A DNA stretch of 10,979 nucleotides, from NCBI GenBank assembly GCA_002479245.1, contig DLMG01000051.1, forward strand, positions 1 through 10,979, written 5' to 3'. The DNA is from Verrucomicrobia subdivision 3 bacterium UBA7542. GTDB lineage: Bacteria; Verrucomicrobiota; Verrucomicrobiia; Limisphaerales; UBA11358. The notes beneath the pieces were generated by a model. That model was not told the DNA's origin. It saw nothing but the letters and a program-made list of their open reading frames with translations, and searched no databases. Shown one piece after another: positions 5,667 through 10,979 of this stretch (its first letter is position 1; the number at the start of each line of letters is the position of its first letter). The translations under genes and the position numbers were made by a program.

Positions 5667-5681
5667 TTGACATCATGTCAA
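5667..5681. promoter_or_regulatory. 15-bp inverted repeat TTGACAT-C-ATGTCAA (possible operator)
   Basis: Two perfect 7-bp arms flank one base. Flanking GAGG (upstream) and CCTC (downstream) may extend it imperfectly. It lies about 130 bases upstream of the glycine-rich gene start and about 110 bases behind the kinase gene stop. The symmetry and length fit a dimeric regulator site better than a terminator, since the loop is too short and no T-tract follows. No regulator gene is nearby. Confidence 0.35.
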
Positions 5682-5761
5682 ACCTCAACCCAGGCAAGGG
5701 GAGTGCGGTTTTCAGGCTGCCCGGCAGTGAAGGGATTAAACCGCCAGCAGGATCGCGTTTT

Positions 5762-5776
5762 CCGGCATTGCGCCGG
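5762..5776 (-). terminator. Weak hairpin behind the kinase gene
   Basis: CCGGC and GCCGG arms with a five-base loop begin 13 bases after the kinase stop codon. The stem is only 5 bp and is followed on the transcript by AAAACG rather than a T-run, so intrinsic termination is doubtful. Confidence 0.2.
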
Positions 5777-5789
5777 GCGGAATGTCACT

Positions 5790-8700
5790 TCACCATGTTC
5801 CCGCCTTTTCGGCCGCTTCGATTTCCGCCCAGGACGGCGCCCGCCAGAGTCGCAGCACGCCGAGACCGTTGAGAGCGCCAATCACGTTCCCATCGGGTGA
5901 AAATTCACACCACCAGACCAGGCGCGACTCTCCTTCCAGCGACAAAAGTTGGCGAGCTCCGGCGACGTCCCAGATGGAGACGGCATCTTTGCCACCGCTG
6001 CCTATTGCCAGGCGTTCGCCGTCCGGGGAGAAAGACAAACTGTGGCCGCCTGTTTCCATCCTGCCCAATGGACGCAGGTTGTCTGTTTCCCACAAATTGA
6101 GGTTGAACCCCAAATTGTCGCTCAGTGTGGCGAAGAGTCGCGAGTCGGGGGAGAATGCCACATGATCAATGTGTCCCATGAGCAGATCGGCATTCGTGGT
6201 GCGATTGGCAATCAAATCATGGAGCAAGACTGTCCCTGCGGAATCCACGGAGAGGTGCCACCGGTCGTCCGGCGAGAAAGCAAATCCACCATACCAGTGA
6301 GAGCCCGCCTTGGGCTTTCGCCAGTACCGCGTCTCCTTTCCGGTTGTCAGGTTCCACTCGTGAAGCGCCCCACCGTCTCGGTCAGCCACCACAAGTTCCC
6401 GGCCACCCGAACGGAACGCCACGGGTGACGGAGCGCCCGGGCATTTGAACTGGTACTTAATCTCGCGCTGCGGCAAATCCCAAACCCGCACGTTGCCGTC
6501 CTTGGAGGTGACAGCGAGAAGCTGGCTGTCCTTCGAGAACAGATAGTCCCTGCAATCGCCACTGTTGCCGACGACCATCAATGCCTCCATTTGTTGGAAA
6601 TCTTTTCCGGTCCACCGTGCCACCTGCCCTCCCGCCACAGTGAGCAGTGACTGGCTGTCGGGTGCAACGCGCCAGGCGCCGCCCAATCTCACGGGCAAGG
6701 TTACGGGGGAACCCGCTGTGTCTTGCCTCGCGGTGTCCCAAACACGAATTGAACCATCAATGTCCCCGCTCACGAGCCGCGTATTGTCTGGCAAGAGTAT
6801 CACGTGCCCCATCTCCATGTTGACGCCTGCCACGCGAGGCGGGGGAATGTTCGTGAACTGGCTTAGGTTCCAGACACGGATCGTCCCGTCCTCACTGGAC
6901 GAGGCAAGCGCCTTGCCGTCGGGCCAAAAGGCCATTGTGCCGACCCAGTCCCCATGCGCTTGCAGTCGTGCGATCTCCTTGCCTGAGGTGACATCCCAGA
7001 AACGTATGGAGGACTCGTGGTAACCTGCGCTTGAGGCGAGGATTTTTCCATCCGGTGAGAATGCCAGAGCCATGACATAATCCTTTGCGGCATCTGCGTG
7101 CCAACGCTCCTGACCGGTGGCAAGATCAAGCAGATGAATGGTTGGGCTTCCGTAAGCCGCCATCGAGGCGTCAGGTGTTATCGCGAAGGGGATCGCCTCA
7201 TCCACCGCATTCTGCGGCGCGGAGTAGCCGGCCAACTTGGTCCGGTCAGAGACTCGCCAGAGCGTAATCTGATTGTCAGTGCTTGCTGTCGAAGTGACCA
7301 AGGTCTGCCCGTCGGCGGAGAACCCCAGCCCGACACACTCTGCGCCCAGCGGCAATTCACCCACGCTCCGATCCGCCGTCACTTCCCACAGCCGGATGCT
7401 CGCTTGTCGGTTCGTGGACGGACCCGCCACGGTTGAGTAAGCCAGCAATGGAGCCGATGGCGAGAAAGCGGCGTGGACTTTCCCATCTCCAGCGGGCAAG
7501 CGGGATTTCACTCGTCGATTGCTCAAGTCCCATACCAAGAGGCCTCCGTTCTCATTCTCGCCAACCGCAAGCCACCTGCCGTCTCGCGAAGCAGACAAGG
7601 TCCAGATTGAGTTAGAAGTCTGCGGCAGGGTGAACAAGGCGGGTGTGTAGCAATACTGCCACAAGTAGCGCCATTCCCAACCACGAAGGTCCTTCTGGCC
7701 GGGCTGCGGCCGCTGGCGATTCAGGAGTTCCTGCACGCGACCGAGGTTGTTCGCGGCCAGTGCCTGCTGCGCCAAATTCATGTCGGAAGCGTAGGCGGTT
7801 CGGCGGTCCGCCAGTTCCTGGGCTTCGGCTTGGTGACGCAATTGCGCTTCGTTCGCCTGCTCCTTTTGGGCTTCTTCTCGCAGACGAACCTGCTCCTGCT
7901 CCGCCCGCCTGGCGCGCGCGGCTTCCCAACTGCTTGCCACGACGCCCACCGCGAGTATCGTGATGACCGCCGCACAGGCCGCGAAGCCAAATTTGTGACG
8001 CCGCACCGTCTTCTGAAACTCGTAGAGGCGGCTGGGTGGACGGGCGAGCACCGGCTCGCAGTTCAAATGCCGTGTGATGTCCATGGCCAAACCATTGGCC
8101 GTCTCGTATCGGCGCGTGCGATCCTTCTCCAGCGCCTTCATCACGATCCAGTCCAGGTCGCCCCGCACCAGATGAATCAGCCTGGGCGGCGGCACCTGGC
8201 GGTGACCCGCCACCATGTCAAGGTCAGCCACGAGCATCGTGCTCAGGCGTGTCGAAGGACGCGCCGGTTCCCGCTCCCGAATCGTCCGGCGAATTTCGTT
8301 CAGTCCTGCCGCCAGGAGTTTCTCGGCATCAAATGGGGTCTGGCCCGTCAGCAGTTCATAAAGCAGCACGCCCAAGCTGTATATGTCGCTACGCGTGTCA
8401 ATGTCCTGCACTCTCATCTCCGCCTGCTCCGGACTCATGTAGGCGGGCGTCCCAACGAACTGCTCGAACGCGGTGAAGAGGGTTTGATCAGTCAACTTGC
8501 CTTGCGTCGCCTTGGCGATTCCGAAGTCAATCACCTTGGGCACGGGCGCACGGTCGTCCATCGTCACCAGAATGTTTGACGGTTTAATGTCCCGGTGGAT
8601 AATGCCTTTCTGGTGCGCATGCTGAATCGCGCGACAAACCTGCATGAATAAATCCAGTCGTTCCCGGGTGGAGAGATTGTTCTGGTCGCAGTAATCCGTG

Positions 8701-9215
8701 ATCTTGACGCCGCGCACCAGTTCCATGACGAAATACGGCCGGCCGGCGTCCGTGGCGCCGGCGTCCAGCACCCTGGCAATGTTCGGATGGTCCATCAACG
8801 CCAGCGCCTGCCGCTCGGCTTCGAACCGGGCAATAACCTGTTTCGTGTCCATGCCCAGCTTGATGACCTTGAGCGCGACCCGCCGGCGAACCGGTTCCTC
8901 CTGCTCGGCCATATACACTATGCCGCAGCCGCCTTCGCCGATCTGTTGGAGGAGTTTGTAGCGGCCAATCCGGTCGCCCGGTTTCTCGGCGGTAACCGAC
9001 GCGAGCCGGACGGTTCCGCTGGGTCCGGGCGAGCCGGCGACCGAGCCTTCGAGACAGGGGCAAGATTCTTCACTGGCCTTAAGGAGTTCTTCGACGCGCT
9101 GGCGCAAGGCGGCGTCGTCGGCACAGGCCCCGTCAAGATAAGCTGAACGCTCCGCAGCGGGCAATTCCAGCGCAACGTTGAACACCTCAATTTCGTGTTC
9201 CGGGGGCTGAGGCAT
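5790..9215 (-). CDS. Transmembrane Ser/Thr protein kinase with 14 WD40-like blades
   Basis: 1141 residues, TGA stop. An N-terminal helical segment (about 8-47, FNVALELPAAERSAYLDGAC) typical of planctomycete/verrucomicrobial kinases precedes a Hanks-type kinase domain at about 85-385. Visible motifs are the Gly loop GEGGCG (93-98), VALK with Lys116, HRDIKPSN (catalytic Asp209, 207-214), DFG (230-232), GTPAYMSPE (255-263) and DIYSLGVLLYELLTG (277-291). All catalytic residues are present, so it should be active and phosphorylate Ser/Thr. One membrane helix follows (about 409-428), then an Arg/Glu/Gln-rich coiled-coil-like stretch (430-475). Residues about 520-1130 contain 14 WD40-like units ending in VWD, LWE, FWD, IWD and similar, spaced about 43 residues apart, which fits two seven-bladed propellers. 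With the kinase in the cytoplasm, the propellers would lie outside the inner membrane as a sensor or scaffold. The start has little ribosome-site support but agrees with relatives. Targets are unknown. Confidence 0.95.
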   Translation of the reverse strand: MPQPPEHEIEVFNVALELPAAERSAYLDGACADDAALRQRVEELLKASEESCPCLEGSVAGSPGPSGTVRLASVTAEKPGDRIGRYKLLQQIGEGGCGIVYMAEQEEPVRRRVALKVIKLGMDTKQVIARFEAERQALALMDHPNIARVLDAGATDAGRPYFVMELVRGVKITDYCDQNNLSTRERLDLFMQVCRAIQHAHQKGIIHRDIKPSNILVTMDDRAPVPKVIDFGIAKATQGKLTDQTLFTAFEQFVGTPAYMSPEQAEMRVQDIDTRSDIYSLGVLLYELLTGQTPFDAEKLLAAGLNEIRRTIREREPARPSTRLSTMLVADLDMVAGHRQVPPPRLIHLVRGDLDWIVMKALEKDRTRRYETANGLAMDITRHLNCEPVLARPPSRLYEFQKTVRRHKFGFAACAAVITILAVGVVASSWEAARARRAEQEQVRLREEAQKEQANEAQLRHQAEAQELADRRTAYASDMNLAQQALAANNLGRVQELLNRQRPQPGQKDLRGWEWRYLWQYCYTPALFTLPQTSNSIWTLSASRDGRWLAVGENENGGLLVWDLSNRRVKSRLPAGDGKVHAAFSPSAPLLAYSTVAGPSTNRQASIRLWEVTADRSVGELPLGAECVGLGFSADGQTLVTSTASTDNQITLWRVSDRTKLAGYSAPQNAVDEAIPFAITPDASMAAYGSPTIHLLDLATGQERWHADAAKDYVMALAFSPDGKILASSAGYHESSIRFWDVTSGKEIARLQAHGDWVGTMAFWPDGKALASSSEDGTIRVWNLSQFTNIPPPRVAGVNMEMGHVILLPDNTRLVSGDIDGSIRVWDTARQDTAGSPVTLPVRLGGAWRVAPDSQSLLTVAGGQVARWTGKDFQQMEALMVVGNSGDCRDYLFSKDSQLLAVTSKDGNVRVWDLPQREIKYQFKCPGAPSPVAFRSGGRELVVADRDGGALHEWNLTTGKETRYWRKPKAGSHWYGGFAFSPDDRWHLSVDSAGTVLLHDLIANRTTNADLLMGHIDHVAFSPDSRLFATLSDNLGFNLNLWETDNLRPLGRMETGGHSLSFSPDGERLAIGSGGKDAVSIWDVAGARQLLSLEGESRLVWWCEFSPDGNVIGALNGLGVLRLWRAPSWAEIEAAEKAGTW

Positions 9216-9314
9216 AGGTAAATTGAATCATTCACCCTTCAATGCGAAAAAAACAGCGCAAAAGGACAAGGAAAATTCTCTTTTTTGACGGACTTGAAAT
9301 GACTGGAAGCGGTT

Positions 9315-9337
9315 TTTCGACGACCGGAGCGTCGAAA
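9315..9337. other. Perfect 8-bp inverted repeat upstream of the kinase gene
   Basis: TTTCGACG and CGTCGAAA flank a seven-base loop (ACCGGAG). It sits in the 141-base gap between the IS66-type remnant and the kinase gene, about 100 bases before the kinase start. No T-run follows on either strand in the direction needed for a terminator. It could be an operator for the kinase gene or a leftover of the mobile element. The rest of the gap (9216-9314) shows A-runs and T-runs but no clear promoter. Confidence 0.35.
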
Positions 9338-9356
9338 CGTGTGCAACTCAGGGCGA

Positions 9357-9662
9357 TTAAGTTTGACCGGTGGCCAACTTGTTCATGCCGCCTTGCAGCC
9401 GCATGATCCAGCCTTGGGGGCTGACACCTTCAACCGGCCAGCGTGAAGCTGGGTTTGGCAACCGCACTTCTGGAAACTTTACCTTCGCGGGGACGGCGTC
9501 ACGTTCCAAGCGCAACCACTTGCTCAGGGTGGACAACCCGATGCCATGACGAGTGGCAAAGTCCCGTAAAGTTAATTGGCTTTGATGGAAACGCGCCAGC
9601 AATCGTTGCCGCTGTTTAGAAGTCCAACGCCGCCGTCCTGATCCACTTATTGATGAATTCAT
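9357..9662 (-). mobile_element. IS66-type TnpA accessory protein, orphan and probably 3'-truncated
   Basis: 101 residues, TAA stop. The first 60 residues are a helix-turn-helix protein (RRRWTSKQRQRLLARFHQSQ, then LTLRDFATRHGIGLSTLSKW), matching the small TnpA/OrfA accessory protein of IS66-family elements, which has a helix-turn-helix fold and unclear role in transposition. Residues 67-91 (VKFPEVRLPNPASRWPVEGV, then SPQGWIMRLQ) also follow the family pattern, but the last residues, GGMNKLATGQT, look unlike the expected end. Neither tnpB nor the large tnpC transposase follows: after 9357 the DNA is a short gap and then the kinase gene. It is therefore a remnant. No terminal inverted repeats or target duplications could be recognised. 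Its ATG at 9662 lies in the palindrome ATGAATTCAT, which also holds an ATG on the other strand at 9653. Confidence 0.75.
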
Positions 9663-9811
9663 GCCACCATGTCTTCATAACCCAGTGCCAGAAACTGGAC
9701 GTGCCCGCTCAGACGCATCAATCCATCTCCGGGCTTCCGATTTTGCCTTTACAGTCGGGAACCCTTCGGGGCATTCTGAAGGCACAACTGTTGCGCAGCG
9801 CCAGTTATCCC
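9663..9811. other. Gap between IS66-type remnant and fdrA, open in the fdrA frame
   Basis: The fdrA reading frame is open through this stretch back to 9620, with an in-frame ATG at 9653. The encoded residues (such as LPILPLQSGTLRGILKAQLL) do not resemble the FdrA N-terminus as I know it from E. coli. A possible alternative start, TTG at 9791, has AAGG eight bases before it. The stretch may contain the outer end of the IS remnant and the fdrA promoter, but neither can be located. Confidence 0.4.
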
Positions 9812-10979
9812 ATGATTGTTGTCGGCCAAATCAAAAAAGGCGCTTACTTCGACTCCGTAACGCTGATGCGGGTCGGGAAAGAGTTGGCCGGGCTTCCAGG
9901 CGTGGCGGATGCCGCAGTCGTGATGGGGACCAAATCCAACAAGGCGATTCTTCACTCCAGCGGCTTGCTGATTTCCAAATTCGATGTGGCGGGTGATACC
10001 GATCTGCTGCTGGTGGTAAAAGCCAGGACTCAACAAGCGGCGGATACGGCCCTGGCCTCGGTTGATGGGCTGCTCACCAAAGCTACGCGCAAGACCGGCA
10101 CCGATGGCGAGGCGCGCCCGTCGAGCCTGGCCACGGCGCTCCAGGTGATGCCCGAGGCCAACCTGGCAATAGTCTCGGTGGCGGGGCGCTATGCGGGTGA
10201 TGTTGCCAGGAGCGCCCTGGAAAGCGGGCTTCATGTCATGTTGTTTTCCGACAATGTGCCTCTGGAAACAGAGATCGCGCTGAAGAAGTTCGCCCGAAAA
10301 AGGGGCCTGCTGGTGATGGGACCGGACTGTGGCACGGCAATCATCAACGGTGTTCCACTCGCCTTTGCGAACGTGGTCAATCGAGGTTGCATCGGCATCG
10401 TCGCGGCGGCGGGGACCGGCTTGCAGGAGGTCAGTTGCCTCATCTCCAATGCCGGGGCCGGGATTTCTCAAGCCATTGGCACAGGCGGACGCGACGTGAA
10501 GCAAGAGGTTGGCGGCATCATGTTCATTGAGGCGCTCAAGGCCCTGGCCGGGGACAAACAGACGCGTGTGATTCTGCTCGTCTCGAAGCCCCCTCACCCG
10601 GAGGTGTTGAGGCGGATCGAAAGGGTGACGAAGGGAATCCGCAAACCCATCGTTGCCCTGTTCCTCGGCGCCGAGACGCGGAAGGGCGGCCCGTCCACAC
10701 TCGAAGAGGCGGCGCTGCAGGCAGTGGCGCTGACGCGCGCGCAGAATCCGGACGAGGTGGCCTCGCAGCTCGCCGTCCGAAACCAGAATCTCAACAAGCT
10801 GGCGAAACGCGCGGCGGCCGGGAGAAAACCGGGCCAGAAATACCTGCGCGGCCTTTTCAGCGGTGGCACCTTTTGCGCCGAGGCACAGGTTCTCTTCAGG
10901 GCTGTGCTTAAAAACGTGTTCTCCAATGCGCCGATCCGGGGCGTGAAGCCACTCCGCAATTCTTTGGTCAGCCAAAAGA
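9812..10979 (+). CDS. fdrA: FdrA-like acyl-CoA synthetase family protein, N-terminal 389 residues (runs off right edge)
   Basis: An open plus-strand frame runs to the window edge. The product resembles E. coli FdrA (AllF), a relative of succinyl-CoA synthetase alpha that belongs to the allantoin/oxamate carbamoyltransfer system (FdrA with YlbE and YlbF in E. coli). Visible similarities are KKGAYFDSVTLM at 8-19, VMGTKSNKAIL (37-47), MPEANLAIVSVAGRYA (113-128), FSDNVPLETEI (145-155), LLVMGPDCGT (166-175), PLAFANV, GTGLQEV, IGTGGRD (222-228), VSKPP and GLFSGGT. The central part holds the Rossmann CoA-binding fold, and the ligase-CoA-type domain begins towards the right. E. coli FdrA has about 555 residues, so roughly 70% is present. 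The start at 9812 is chosen because MIVVGQIKKGAYFDS aligns with the E. coli N-terminus; no ribosome site is seen there, and TTG 9791 or ATG 9653 are alternatives. Partner genes, if present, lie to the right. Confidence 0.85.
   Translation, partial: MIVVGQIKKGAYFDSVTLMRVGKELAGLPGVADAAVVMGTKSNKAILHSSGLLISKFDVAGDTDLLLVVKARTQQAADTALASVDGLLTKATRKTGTDGEARPSSLATALQVMPEANLAIVSVAGRYAGDVARSALESGLHVMLFSDNVPLETEIALKKFARKRGLLVMGPDCGTAIINGVPLAFANVVNRGCIGIVAAAGTGLQEVSCLISNAGAGISQAIGTGGRDVKQEVGGIMFIEALKALAGDKQTRVILLVSKPPHPEVLRRIERVTKGIRKPIVALFLGAETRKGGPSTLEEAALQAVALTRAQNPDEVASQLAVRNQNLNKLAKRAAAGRKPGQKYLRGLFSGGTFCAEAQVLFRAVLKNVFSNAPIRGVKPLRNSLVSQK

Noticed and set aside
9841..9850. CGCTTAC, resembling an IS66 terminal repeat
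   Set aside because: It lies within conserved FdrA codons (KKGAYFDS), so coding explains it.
9749..10975. A 408-codon minus-strand open frame over the right end
   Set aside because: Its translation is rich in Arg, His and Gln with no recognisable domain, while the plus strand in the same stretch encodes clear FdrA motifs (such as MGPDCGT) without a stop.

Overview
The window looks like a chromosomal piece from a Verrucomicrobia bacterium of the Pedosphaera/Limisphaerales type. Four things point there: a protein made of the Gloeo_Verruco repeat (the family is named for Gloeobacter and Verrucomicrobia); a PEP-CTERM protein; several secreted proteins ending in an aromatic-aromatic-Arg C-terminus (FFRLSSP, YYRLSSP, FYRVQLSP); and a very large Ser/Thr kinase with a membrane helix and WD40 repeats. 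This assignment rests on protein style, not on a marker gene.

Layout. All confident genes from 1 to about 9215 are on the minus strand, so the order of transcription is right to left. At the right end, an acyl-CoA-synthetase-like FdrA gene (9812 to the edge) runs on the plus strand. It is separated from the kinase gene by an orphan IS66-type TnpA remnant (9357-9662, minus). The kinase gene (5790-9215) encodes a transmembrane protein with a cytoplasmic kinase domain and 14 evenly spaced WD40-like blades. Left of it lies an array of exported proteins: a frameshifted glycine-rich protein (4562-5538), a PEP-CTERM protein (3724-4389), a BspA-type leucine-rich-repeat protein (2960-3727), a seven-unit Gloeo_Verruco repeat protein (1549-2943), an NHL-like six-bladed propeller protein (403-1419), and the N-terminus of one more exported protein that runs off the left edge (1-200).

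The array is the most interesting part. Four of its genes start with an almost identical block of about 70 bp coding for the signal peptide. Three end in a homologous C-terminal domain of about 65 residues. Stretches of the intergenic DNA are also duplicated: 284-471 and 4443-4630 match without gaps, and 1421-1456 equals 5540-5575. The middles of the proteins are unrelated folds. The picture is a set of surface or secreted proteins with constant ends and exchangeable centres, built by local duplication and recombination. The PEP-CTERM, LRR and Gloeo_Verruco genes are tightly packed (a 4-base ATGA overlap, then a 16-base gap) and probably form one transcript. The kinase could sense extracytoplasmic conditions, but nothing in the sequence ties it directly to the array. 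No RNA genes, CRISPR arrays or complete mobile elements were seen. No intergenic gap exceeds about 250 bases.
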